Positions 1-6,166 are shown, counted from the stretch's first letter. The stretch is 14,369 nucleotides of DNA from Avidesulfovibrio sp964369685 (GCA_964369685.1 CAYJFB010000036.1:1-14369), one strand, 5' to 3'. Program-made: numbers and translations. The notes: a model not told the origin generated them from the sequence alone.

Positions 1-89
1 ACCAAGCCGCGACGTGCAAAATCCTGATGCAACACGACCGCCATCTGCTCATTGGCTTCCAAAATATTACGAACTATCGGTATTTCCAT
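1..89 (-). CDS. hypB: Hydrogenase nickel-insertion GTPase HypB, N-terminal fragment
   Basis: Only the first 29 codons lie in the window; the gene runs off the left edge. The translation begins MEIPIVRNILEANEQMA and continues to ...DFARRGL. This matches the usual opening of HypB in hydrogenase-bearing proteobacteria (M-x-I-P-V-V-R-x-I-L-E-A-N-D), which precedes the P-loop that would lie outside the window. HypB is the cytoplasmic GTPase that, with HypA, delivers nickel to the large subunit of [NiFe] hydrogenases, so its presence fits the hysBA genes about 6 kb away. The ATG at 87-89 has a Shine-Dalgarno-like AAGGGA seven bases upstream. The identification rests on a short stretch and no catalytic motif is visible. 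Confidence 0.72.
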   Translation of the reverse strand, partial: MEIPIVRNILEANEQMAVVLHQDFARRGL

Positions 90-209
90 CTTGATTCCCT
101 TTGCTTTTCTATACTTCTGAGCGAATGATGAACGGTGAAAAATGACAAAACATCCCGAAAGCCAGATCCTTAATCTTTAGCTCTTTACAGAAAATTGGTT
201 AAAATGCAA

Positions 210-539
210 TTATGCTTTTCTTTTTTGAATCAATGAAATATCTTTTATGGGTAAAAAATTGATCTGGATGGCGCGTCCGACTGCGGTGGCGTATCTGCTC
301 AATGTTTTTACAGAAATATTACTTCCCGATTCAATACGAGCGATGGCAGGTTGAGAGATGCCCATCCGTGCAGCAACTTGGGCTTGCGTCAATCCTGCTT
401 TACTTCTGGCGTCAATGAGTGCATGGATAATGGCATATTCTTGTTCCAAAATATCGTATGTTTTGAGATATTCTGTATTTTGCATCCATGTTTCAAGTGT
501 TTCTGGCGTTTCATCAGTCGTGGTAAGTCTTTTATCCAT
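210..539 (-). CDS. XRE-family HTH protein, HigA-like antitoxin without a visible toxin partner
   Basis: A 109-residue protein. Residues about 38-93 form a Cro/C1-type helix-turn-helix; the core AGLTQAQVAARMGISQPAIA carries the typical helix 2-turn-helix 3 pattern, followed by ARIESG. The N-terminal half (EYLKTYDILEQEYAIIHALIDAR) resembles HigA antitoxins that pair with RelE/HigB-type toxins. The ATG at 537-539 is chosen because GAGGTG lies six bases upstream; an in-frame ATG further upstream has a weaker site. HigB usually sits directly upstream of HigA, but only about 180 bases separate this start from the end of aroK and no toxin ORF fits there. It may be an orphan antitoxin or a plain transcriptional regulator. 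Autoregulation is likely in view of the repeats at 590-624. The toxin could in principle be elsewhere in the genome. Confidence 0.75.
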   Translation of the reverse strand: MDKRLTTTDETPETLETWMQNTEYLKTYDILEQEYAIIHALIDARSKAGLTQAQVAARMGISQPAIARIESGSNISVKTLSRYATAVGRAIQINFLPIKDISLIQKRKA

Positions 540-589
540 TTGAGCACCTCTTTTTGTCATGATGTGGAGCCAATACAATGGCAAATGTC

Positions 590-624
590 TATCATATATT
601 GTCAAAAAAGTATCATATTTGATA
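590..624. promoter_or_regulatory. Operator-like repeats upstream of the HTH gene
   Basis: TATCATAT occurs twice, at 590-597 and 611-618, with starts 21 bases apart (two helical turns). The second copy is part of an inverted repeat, TATCA-TATT-TGATA (611-624). On the minus strand a perfect TTGACA lies between the copies (605-600), although no good -10 follows at 17 bases. The arrangement suits cooperative binding of a dimeric HTH repressor to its own promoter. This is an inference from spacing alone. Confidence 0.45.
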
Positions 625-696
625 TATGTCTGAGGAAAGCCTATCTGATTTACAGAAATTCATCAATATGAAAAGATGATGAAGTTGTATTGGTAT

Positions 697-730
697 AAAA
701 AACAAGAGACTTTTTGTTTATAAAAGACTC
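697..730 (-). terminator. Intrinsic terminator of the aromatic operon
   Basis: Read on the minus strand, GAGTCTTTT (730-722) pairs with AAAAGTCTC (714-706) with one T-T mismatch and a seven-base loop. It is followed by TTGTTTTTT (705-697). The stop codon of aroK (718-720) lies in the loop. Position and polarity fit termination of the aro operon before the HTH gene. Confidence 0.65.
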
Positions 731-1254
731 TTACATAAAAATGCCTTACGAATCCGTCGTGCGGTTTCTTGGGCTCCTTTGAGCGGCGGCACGGTATACA
801 TGGCGTATCGTCGATACAAAGGCAAGCGTTCGGTATAAAGCGCTTCAAGTCGTTGGGTGTCGTTTTGTACCAACGGTCTGTTGCAGAGTGATGTCGAACG
901 CACAATGTGTTGTGGATTTCGATGTAAAAAAACAATGAAACCACGTTCTTTTAATACAGACATGTTTTCGGGAAAAAGCACAACGCCACCGCCTGTTGCA
1001 ATGACCGCCGCCGTACCCTGTACCGCGTCTTGCACACAACATTTTTCAAGATCACGGAAAAACGCTTCTCCTTTTTTTTGAAAAATGTGACTGATTGACA
1101 TGTTGGTTCGTTCTTCAATCATGGTGTCGGTATCAATAAAAGGTCTATGCAAACAACGAGCCAATCGTTGACCAACCGCACTTTTGCCACACCCCGGCAT
1201 TCCAATCAACACAAGATGCAAATCAGGATGCACATCCTTTGTACACATCGTCAT
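718..1254 (-). CDS. aroK: Shikimate kinase
   Basis: A 178-residue cytoplasmic P-loop kinase that phosphorylates the 3-hydroxyl of shikimate using ATP. Visible landmarks are the Walker A loop GMPGCGKS (18-25), the shikimate and magnesium-binding DTD (41-43), FRDLE (66-70) with the substrate arginine, the GGG turn (88-90), the lid arginine in NRPLV (125-129), and an adenine-side arginine pair near 148-149. Length is normal for AroK/AroL. The ATG at 1252-1254 has AAAAGG just upstream; a second ATG two codons later is possible. It is the last gene of the operon, 10 bases after aroC, so it is probably co-transcribed, and a terminator follows at its stop codon. Confidence 0.93.
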   Translation of the reverse strand: MTMCTKDVHPDLHLVLIGMPGCGKSAVGQRLARCLHRPFIDTDTMIEERTNMSISHIFQKKGEAFFRDLEKCCVQDAVQGTAAVIATGGGVVLFPENMSVLKERGFIVFLHRNPQHIVRSTSLCNRPLVQNDTQRLEALYTERLPLYRRYAMYTVPPLKGAQETARRIRKAFLCKSLL

Positions 1255-1264
1255 GACCTTTTTT

Positions 1265-2320
1265 TTAAAAAAACAGTTCTGTCAATGCCAATGCCGTGAC
1301 AGCTTCAATAACAGGCAGCGCGCGTTGTACAATGCAAGGATCGTGTCGACCTTTAATGTGTAGTGTTGCCGCTTCACCCGTACGCATATCGACTGTTTGT
1401 TGTTCTTTGGCGATGGAGGGCGTAGGTTTTATGGCTACTGCCAGAACCAGAGGCAGGCCGTTTGATATGCCCCCGTTGATACCGCCGTTGTGGTTGGTGG
1501 GGCTTGTCGGATGCTGTGTGTTGCTTTGCAGCCACGGATCGTTGGCTTCCGAGGCACGCATACGAGCGAGGTGAAAACCGCTGCCAAATTCGACCCCTTT
1601 AACGGCAGGCACCGCAAAAAGATGTTGAGCCAGTCGGCCTTCCAAGGTGTCGTAGATATCGGGGCCGCCATATCCTGCAGGCATGCCGCAAACAACGCAT
1701 TCAACAATACCGCCAACGGCATCGCCTTCACCGCGCGCTTTGAGAATCGCCGCTTGCATGGCCGCGCCTTGTGTGTCGTCAAGGACAGGAAACGCTTTGT
1801 CGGCAACGGCACAGAGACTCGACATGTCGGGTGCGGCCTTATCAAGCGGACTGTCGGTAATGCCTGCCAACTCGCGAATGTGTGCCGCCACATTGATGTT
1901 GTGTTGTTTCAAAAGTTGTTTTGCAACGGCACCTGCAAAAACGAGCGGTGCGGTGAGGCGTCCGGAAAAATGTCCGCCACCGCGTGGATCGTTATGTCCG
2001 TCATAGCGGCAATGTGCGGTATAGTCGGCGTGCCCGGGACGTGCCAACCAACGCGTTTGCATATAGTCTTTTGAGCGCGTGTCACTGTTGGCAATGGTGG
2101 CACAAAGCGGTGCGCCTGTTGTTTTTCCCTCAAAGACACCGCTTACGAGTTGCACGGCATCGGCTTCTTTACGCGCCGTGGACAGCGGCGAAGTGCCCGG
2201 AGCACGACGAGCCATTTCAAAGGCGATCTGTTCCATGTCCAAACAATGCCCTGCAGGAACCTTTTCAAGCACAATACCAATCATAGAGCCGTGCGACTCA
2301 CCGAAAAGCGTGTATTTCAT
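1265..2320 (-). CDS. aroC: Chorismate synthase
   Basis: A 351-residue FMN-dependent enzyme converting 5-enolpyruvylshikimate-3-phosphate to chorismate, the branch point for Phe, Tyr and Trp. Seen: FGESHG at 6-11 with the N-terminal active-site His10, the block RPGHADYTAHCRYDGHNDPR followed by GGGHFSGRLTA (94-124), and NGGINGGISNG plus the RHDPC...RALPVIEA block near the C-terminus. The start is the ATG at 2318-2320, which overlaps the aroA stop as ATGA with GGAG upstream, so translation is likely coupled. A longer in-frame extension upstream lies inside aroA and is rejected. The opening MKYTLFGESHG is a little shorter than in many homologues, which have a few more residues before TFGESHG. Confidence 0.95.
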   Translation of the reverse strand: MKYTLFGESHGSMIGIVLEKVPAGHCLDMEQIAFEMARRAPGTSPLSTARKEADAVQLVSGVFEGKTTGAPLCATIANSDTRSKDYMQTRWLARPGHADYTAHCRYDGHNDPRGGGHFSGRLTAPLVFAGAVAKQLLKQHNINVAAHIRELAGITDSPLDKAAPDMSSLCAVADKAFPVLDDTQGAAMQAAILKARGEGDAVGGIVECVVCGMPAGYGGPDIYDTLEGRLAQHLFAVPAVKGVEFGSGFHLARMRASEANDPWLQSNTQHPTSPTNHNGGINGGISNGLPLVLAVAIKPTPSIAKEQQTVDMRTGEAATLHIKGRHDPCIVQRALPVIEAVTALALTELFF

Positions 2321-3426
2321 GAGACGGCTCCGTGTATGGTTGTTTGTGCAAGTTGTGCCCACACATCCCAAAAATGCGGAAACGATTTACTCACAACATG
2401 CGGTGTGTCCACACGGATTGCTTGACCGTGCAAGCCCAAAAGCGACATCGACATGGCCAGACGGTGATCGTTGTATGTCGTAAAACATATCGATTCTGGA
2501 AGTTTCGGTACGGAACCTTTGCCATGAATGATCAAGCCGTCGTCCAACTCTTCCACATGAATGTCGGCACGTTGCAGTTCTGTCGCCACGGCAGACAGGC
2601 GATCACACTCTTTAATCCGTAAATGCGGCACATTCACAATCCGTGTGGTCCCCTCGGCAAAGGCTGCCATCACAGCCACTGTCGGGACAATATCGGGGCA
2701 CGCGTTCATATCCACATCAAGACCGTGTAGTGCGCTCGGTTGTATGGTGATGCCTTTGGCATCGCTCAGTACGGAGCCACCCATGCGTTGTAAAATATCA
2801 AGCAAGACCCGATCGCCCTGTGCCGACTCTACACTCAAACCTTGCACTGTCACAGGTTGACGCCCAATCGCGCCTGCAGCCAACAAGTACGACGCGCCCG
2901 ACCAATCCCCTTCTACCGTATACTCACCGGCACGGTAGACACCGGGGTGTATTCGAATACGCACGTCATCAGGACGCAACGACGCACGCGTGTTCCAATC
3001 GGTGATGGGTGTTCCGTCGGGAGATTCAACGGCAACACGCAAACCAAAGGTTTCAAGACATTGAATGGTTAACGCAACATACGGCCACGAAACAAGTTTT
3101 TTNNNNNNNNNNNNNNNNNNNNNNNNNNNNNNNNNNNNNNNNNNNNNNNNNNNNNNNNNNNNNNNNNNNNNNNNNNNNNNNNNNNNNNNNNNNNNNNNNN
3201 NNGGGCCTTTTGTCAAACCTTGAATTTTCCAACTGTTTGGTATTTCTGTTTGTTTGTCAACAAAAGGCGTTATGGTGGCCCCGACGGCTTGCAGTATGGC
3301 GCGTGTTTTTTGTGTGTCGTCACAATGCAACACATTCTTGACAATCGATTGCCCGGGAGCCAGTGCCGCAGCAATGAGCATACGGTGAGAAACTGATTTT
3401 GATGTGGGTGCTTGAAGCGTCAACAT
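2317..3426 (-). CDS. aroA: EPSP synthase (3-phosphoshikimate 1-carboxyvinyltransferase), interrupted by an assembly gap
   Basis: Transfers the enolpyruvyl group of PEP to shikimate-3-phosphate. The N-terminus MLTLQAPTSKSVSHRML holds the conserved SKS-x-SHR (Lys10, Ser11, Arg15). The C-terminal lobe shows DWSGASYLLAA, CPDIVPTVAVMAAFA, LRIKECDRL and TYNDHRLAMS, all EPSP synthase landmarks. The ATG at 3424-3426 has AAGGA about seven bases upstream; an upstream in-frame extension of 17 codons lacks family similarity. The central part is hidden by 100 N at 3103-3202, so the NAGTAxR and SSQ substrate motifs cannot be seen. Typical enzymes have roughly 100 residues between the visible flanks, so the gap is probably longer than drawn. 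The reading frame agreeing across it may be chance. The 3' end overlaps aroC by four bases. Confidence 0.92.
   Translation of the reverse strand: MLTLQAPTSKSVSHRMLIAAALAPGQSIVKNVLHCDDTQKTRAILQAVGATITPFVDKQTEIPNSWKIQGLTKGXXXXXXXXXXXXXXXXXXXXXXXXXXXXXXXXXXKKLVSWPYVALTIQCLETFGLRVAVESPDGTPITDWNTRASLRPDDVRIRIHPGVYRAGEYTVEGDWSGASYLLAAGAIGRQPVTVQGLSVESAQGDRVLLDILQRMGGSVLSDAKGITIQPSALHGLDVDMNACPDIVPTVAVMAAFAEGTTRIVNVPHLRIKECDRLSAVATELQRADIHVEELDDGLIIHGKGSVPKLPESICFTTYNDHRLAMSMSLLGLHGQAIRVDTPHVVSKSFPHFWDVWAQLAQTTIHGAVS
3103..3202. other. Assembly gap of exactly 100 N inside aroA
   Basis: One hundred consecutive N. A round 100 is a common placeholder for a scaffold gap of unknown length. The flanks are both clearly aroA, so the join is biologically sensible, but the number of missing bases is not known. 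Confidence 0.97.
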
Positions 3427-3466
3427 GTTTTTTCCTTCATTCTTCGATTCATGCGCGTTGCTCTTG

Positions 3467-3530
3467 TTAGGATACACGGTCTGTCAAGCTCTGTGTCTTT
3501 AGGATACACTGTCTGTCAAGCCCTTTGTCT
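3467..3530. repeat. 32-bp tandem duplication covering the end of the chorismate mutase gene
   Basis: Two adjacent 32-bp units, 3467-3498 and 3499-3530, both beginning TTAGGATACAC on the plus strand and differing at only three positions. The right unit encodes the last codons and TAA stop of the chorismate mutase; the left unit is a non-coding copy in the gap before aroA. Because 32 is not a multiple of three, the left copy is out of frame with the right one. Confidence 0.9.
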
Positions 3531-3873
3531 CTTGATGAGCTTGCAATGCTCGCGAGCAGCTTAAAATGGCGTTCCAAATTGTCAAAACATGTTGTTCTGC
3601 CAAAGGACGCGTGTATTGATTGTTGTGTTGCAAGAGCCGTTGAAGCAAATGTTTTTCACGTTTGTTGTCAAGCACAACAGGTTCTTTGCGTTGTGCACAG
3701 GCTGCGGCTGCGGTTTTGAGTTGCCCTATGCGCTGTACTTCTTCGGTTCGGCGTTGCAATAAATCGAGCAGTTGCAAATCCAGGCAATCAATTTCATTGC
3801 GTGCGTGTTGCAATGCTGCCAATGTTTCGCGGCTCCAGCCGTCTTGTTCTGTTGTATCGCTGTGGAGAGTCAT
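3499..3873 (-). CDS. aroQ: Free-standing AroQ-class chorismate mutase (truncated P-protein type)
   Basis: A 124-residue all-helical chorismate mutase that converts chorismate to prephenate for Phe and Tyr. By position against E. coli AroQ the active-site set is complete: Arg25, Arg42, Lys53, Asp69, Arg72-Glu73, Ser107 and Gln111. The C-terminus NAILSCSRALQ is the helix that, in Desulfovibrio-type PheA proteins, leads straight into a prephenate dehydratase domain. Here a stop follows after 13 more residues (AHQETKGLTDSVS) and no dehydratase is present in the window. ATG at 3871-3873 has a weak AAGG upstream; the gene begins 13 bases after the DHQ synthase stop, so it is probably co-transcribed. 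A 32-bp tandem duplication covers its end. Function as a mutase is confident; whether it lost a fused domain is inference. Confidence 0.88.
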   Translation of the reverse strand: MTLHSDTTEQDGWSRETLAALQHARNEIDCLDLQLLDLLQRRTEEVQRIGQLKTAAAACAQRKEPVVLDNKREKHLLQRLLQHNNQYTRPLAEQHVLTIWNAILSCSRALQAHQETKGLTDSVS

Positions 3874-3886
3874 TGTTATACGCCTT

Positions 3887-4858
3887 TTAAAGTTCTTTGA
3901 TGTCTTCCGTCACACGCATACCAAAGTGTCTGCCGGCTTGATCCGTACGGCACAGCACTTTGTCTCCCGGGCGCAATTGTACCACAGAAACGGGTTCACC
4001 GCCGGGCTTGGTCAAACGGATGGTTTCGGCATTTTGTAAAAAAATGTTTCCTTGAACATTGCCGATTTTTGCAGAGATCAACAGCATGGGACGCACTTCA
4101 ATCTTTACTCGCCCTATTGTTGCCAAGGACGTTGTGTTGTCGGCATTGACTGCCAACACTTCATCACCCGATCGCAATTCTTCAAGATAGCGTGTGGTGT
4201 CGTTTGGCAAACGCACATACGCATGTACGGCACCTGCATTGACCCGAAAAGGGCGCGCCGCCACATATTCGTTGGCCTCTGTTTCGGCATGCACCAAAAA
4301 CATGAACGCACTGGAATTGCCGACCAACATCCCCTGTCCTCGCCGAAAAACAGACATGGTGTCCACACAAACCCGATGCCCCAATCCCACAGAACGAACC
4401 TCGGTGATCACCGCTTCTTCCAACGCTTCCTGCTCCTGGCGTTGGCGGCACTGCTCCACAATGTCTTTCAATTCCGACACACCTTCAGGCAAAACAACCA
4501 CGCCCGAAACACCACACTCAAGAATGCCAAATGCCAATTTCGCTTCTTCCAATGTCGCCACTTCAACAAGAACGTCGGTTGAGCGCGCCAATAAATTTTC
4601 AATGGGAATGATCTCCCAACCGCGCTGCAGCACCACACGTTCACCGGCGAGCAAGCGTTGGCACGCTTCTTCTTCATCACTTTTCGCTTGCAGGGCAATC
4701 GTGACGATGTCTTCATCTGCCAAGACCGTCGTTCTCGCCAAACTCGCCGTGGAATCAACTTGTTCCGAGGGAACAATCAAGCCATCAACGCCCGATTCAA
4801 GCGCTAATGTGACAGCTTCTTTGGTATAAGGCACACTTTTAAAATAAATTGCGGACAT
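3887..4858 (-). CDS. 3-dehydroquinate synthase II (archaeal-type, AroB-independent route)
   Basis: A 323-residue protein of the DHQ synthase II family, first known from methanogens. It oxidatively deaminates and cyclises 2-amino-3,7-dideoxy-D-threo-hept-6-ulosonate to 3-dehydroquinate with NAD, replacing AroB. The family hallmark is clear at 158-191: GLGHRVCVDTMSVFRRGQ, then GMLVGNSSAFMFLVHAE. The N-terminal half has repeated alpha/beta segments (VDGLIVP, DVLVEVATLEEAK, GVSGVVVLPEG), and the C-terminal half contains RVNAGAVHAYV and LRPGDKVLC. The ATG at 4856-4858 has AGGA seven bases upstream; the in-frame extension upstream (about 19 residues) is not family-like. It sits directly between its substrate-producing enzyme and chorismate mutase. 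No classical aroF/G/H or aroB is seen in the window, and aroD and aroE must be elsewhere. Confidence 0.92.
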   Translation of the reverse strand: MSAIYFKSVPYTKEAVTLALESGVDGLIVPSEQVDSTASLARTTVLADEDIVTIALQAKSDEEEACQRLLAGERVVLQRGWEIIPIENLLARSTDVLVEVATLEEAKLAFGILECGVSGVVVLPEGVSELKDIVEQCRQRQEQEALEEAVITEVRSVGLGHRVCVDTMSVFRRGQGMLVGNSSAFMFLVHAETEANEYVAARPFRVNAGAVHAYVRLPNDTTRYLEELRSGDEVLAVNADNTTSLATIGRVKIEVRPMLLISAKIGNVQGNIFLQNAETIRLTKPGGEPVSVVQLRPGDKVLCRTDQAGRHFGMRVTEDIKEL

Positions 4859-4943
4859 AGATATTCCTGTTTTTTCTGTAAGTGAGGTATACTGCATTCC
4901 ATGTTTGGTTAACAAAAATATTTTGTGAGTGAAAGAGCAAACC

Positions 4944-5015
4944 TGTTCAACGCCAAGATGTTCTCAATGCCAAGAGTAACCGTGTTCAGCGATAATGTGT
5001 TACCAATGCAAAGAG
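4944..5015. repeat. Degenerate direct repeats between ADH synthase and DHQ synthase II genes
   Basis: In the 165-base gap inside the operon, a unit near TGTTCTCAATGCCAAGAG (4959-4976) recurs as TGTTACCAATGCAAAGAG (4998-5015, 15 of 18 identical), and a shorter TGTTCAACGCCAAGA occurs at 4944-4958. On the minus strand a weak promoter-like pair (TTGTTA, then TATACC after 18 bases) lies between the repeats and the next gene. No role can be assigned; the spacer could carry an internal promoter or simply be decayed duplication. Confidence 0.4.
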
Positions 5016-5023
5016 TCCATCAA

Positions 5024-5854
5024 CTACGCTGCCTGTTGTTTACTCTTTATAATAGGGTTTTGCATTAAATTGAGGGCGTCTTCCACAGAAAGGTTGTTGT
5101 GAACAAGCGCACGCAAACTGCGCATCAAAGCCACACGCTGGGGGTGCTGGAACACATTGCGGCCAATAGATAAACCGGCACTGCCCGCTTGCAAGGCGTC
5201 ATGAACCATTTGCAGAATTTCAACAGAGGTATCCATGCGTTCGCCGCCGGCAATGACCACAGGCACAGGGCAGCTGTGTACGACATGTGAGAAGCTTTCA
5301 ACATCGCCTGTGTAAGAGACTTTAACAATATCGGCACCAAGTTCAGCTCCCAAACGAGCGCAGTGAGCAACCGCTTCGGGATCGAAGGAATTGGTGATTT
5401 GCGGGCCGCGAGGGTACAGCATCATTAAAAGCGGCATACCCCAACGTTCGCACGCTTCGGCAACAACGCCTGCGTCATGCAACATTTGTGCTTCATGTTC
5501 GGAACCCACATTGACGTGAATAGATACGGCATCGGCACCAAGACGTAAGCCTTCTTCAACTGTGCCGACAAGCGCTTTGGTGTTGGTGTGAGGAGAGAGG
5601 GAGCTTGATGCAGAAAGATGGACAATCAAGCCGGCTTGAGGGAAAATGTCGCAACAACCGGCATGTCGAACCAAGCCTTTGTGCATCAATACGGCGTCGG
5701 AGCCGCCTTGTACCATGTCGCTGACGGTATGCTGAATGTTTTCAAGACCGGCAATGGGGCCGACTGTGGTCCCGTGATCAAGGGGAACAAGAACGGTACG
5801 AGCGGTTTCGGGACGGATGATGCGGGCAATGCGTTTTTGTTTACCAAGGTTCAT
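5024..5854 (-). CDS. 2-amino-3,7-dideoxy-D-threo-hept-6-ulosonate (ADH) synthase, DhnA-type class I aldolase
   Basis: A 276-residue TIM-barrel aldolase. It joins a deoxy-ketohexose phosphate with aspartate semialdehyde to give the seven-carbon precursor that DHQ synthase II converts to 3-dehydroquinate; this is the alternative to DAHP synthase. Seen: VPLDHGTTVGPIAGL (23-37) with Asp26 and His27, PLLMMLYPRGP (141-151) with Tyr147, DIVKVSYTGD (175-184) with the probable Schiff-base Lys178, VVIAGGERMDT (199-209), and the phosphate-binding GLSIGRNVFQH (227-237). The ATG at 5852-5854 is preceded by AGGAGA; a longer in-frame extension would run through the attenuator U-tract and is rejected. It is the first structural gene after the attenuator. 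Distinction from a generic fructose-bisphosphate aldolase of the DeoC/DhnA family rests largely on its neighbour DHQ synthase II. Confidence 0.9.
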   Translation of the reverse strand: MNLGKQKRIARIIRPETARTVLVPLDHGTTVGPIAGLENIQHTVSDMVQGGSDAVLMHKGLVRHAGCCDIFPQAGLIVHLSASSSLSPHTNTKALVGTVEEGLRLGADAVSIHVNVGSEHEAQMLHDAGVVAEACERWGMPLLMMLYPRGPQITNSFDPEAVAHCARLGAELGADIVKVSYTGDVESFSHVVHSCPVPVVIAGGERMDTSVEILQMVHDALQAGSAGLSIGRNVFQHPQRVALMRSLRALVHNNLSVEDALNLMQNPIIKSKQQAA

Positions 5855-5916
5855 GACTCTTTCTCCTGAATGGTTTGTATCTTCAGGCTGCAGAGCTTTT
5901 GCCGACTTGCTTACAT

Positions 5917-5946
5917 AAAAAAAAGCCGCCGGCAAAAGCCTGCGGC
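5917..5946 (-). terminator. Attenuator terminator upstream of the aromatic operon
   Basis: Minus-strand RNA: GCCGCAGGC (5946-5938), loop UUUU, GCCGGCGGC (5933-5925), then eight U (5924-5917). The stem has eight pairs and one A-G mismatch. It lies 63 bases before the ADH synthase start and 27 bases after the leader-peptide stop, and its 5' arm is also the 3' arm of the antiterminator. A strong terminator placed between a promoter and the first gene of the operon points to regulated read-through. Confidence 0.9.
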
Positions 5947-5996
5947 CCAGAGAACTGTTTTATTTTGAACGCGTCAACAGCACTCCCGACCACAGG
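5939..5996 (-). promoter_or_regulatory. Antiterminator helix of the aromatic attenuator
   Basis: The RNA segment 5996-5976 can pair with 5959-5939 over 21 positions. CCUGUGGUC (5996-5988) pairs fully with GGCCGCAGG (5947-5939, two G-U pairs). After one G-G mismatch GGAG (5986-5983) pairs with CUCU (5952-5949), and after a U-U mismatch GCUGUU (5981-5976) pairs with AACAGU (5959-5954). The apical loop is 16 bases. This helix takes nearly all of the terminator's 5' arm, so the two structures are mutually exclusive. The antiterminator's 5' arm consists of the last seven leader codons and the first base of the stop. An upstream ACCACA (6072-6067) can pair with UGUGGU (5994-5989) and may act as a protector. 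Confidence 0.8.
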
Positions 5997-6090
5997 GCTC
6001 CATAAAATAGCTAAAATACCAAAAGCCAAAGCTATACACTTTGGTTTCGGCTACGGCTACGGAGATTGTGGTGGTGTGATGCTTTTGCAT
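5974..6090 (-). CDS. Aromatic-rich leader peptide (38 aa) of the shikimate operon attenuator
   Basis: A short ORF, ATG at 6088-6090 to TGA at 5974-5976, preceded by AAGGA nine bases upstream. Residues 18-29 are VYSFGFWYFSYF: four Phe (all TTT), three Tyr (all TAT) and one Trp in eleven positions (6036-6004). The rest (MQKHHTTTISVAVAETK before, MEPCGRECC after) is not notable. As in pheA and trp leaders, the peptide itself is probably not functional; the position of the ribosome is. A ribosome stalled in the aromatic run leaves 5996-5976 free to form the antiterminator; one that reaches the stop covers it and lets the terminator form. Having all three aromatic amino acids in one leader fits control of the common pathway rather than a single branch. 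Expression is not proven by sequence alone. Confidence 0.88.
   Translation of the reverse strand: MQKHHTTTISVAVAETKVYSFGFWYFSYFMEPCGRECC
6019..6050 (-). promoter_or_regulatory. Pause-type hairpin over the first aromatic codons
   Basis: Minus-strand RNA CCGAAACCAAAG (6050-6039) pairs with CUUUGG (6031-6026) and UUUUGG (6024-6019), leaving one bulged C (6025) and a seven-base loop. This gives twelve base pairs including one G-U. It spans leader codons from Ala14 to Trp24, where a classical attenuator has its transcription-pause hairpin that keeps RNA polymerase in step with the leading ribosome. Confidence 0.65.
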
Positions 6091-6137
6091 GACTGCGAAT
6101 CCTTCTCAATACATAAATCGAAAAATTGAACAACTCC

Positions 6138-6166
6138 TGTTTAGCTCGACCGTGATTGCTTGTCAA
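6138..6166 (-). promoter_or_regulatory. Sigma70-type promoter of the aromatic operon
   Basis: Minus strand: perfect -35 TTGACA (6166-6161), 17-base spacer, -10 TAAACA (6143-6138, weak match). A run of nine A (6177-6169) directly upstream and another seven-A run at 6194-6188 resemble an UP element. The -35 lies in an 11-bp inverted repeat, GCTTG-T-CAAGC (6158-6168), which could be an operator. Expected transcription start is near 6131, giving a leader of about 275 bases. Confidence 0.7.

Noticed and set aside
1490..2074. Plus-strand ORF of 194 codons opposite aroC
   Set aside because: Shadow of the clear chorismate synthase frame; the sequence is not protein-like and has no ribosome-binding site.
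4052..4829. Long plus-strand ORFs opposite DHQ synthase II
   Set aside because: Antisense shadows of a well-conserved gene.
5855..5935. In-frame N-terminal extension of ADH synthase by 27 residues
   Set aside because: It would be translated from the attenuator U-tract and terminator arm, lacks a ribosome-binding site and lacks family similarity; the ATG at 5854 has AGGAGA.
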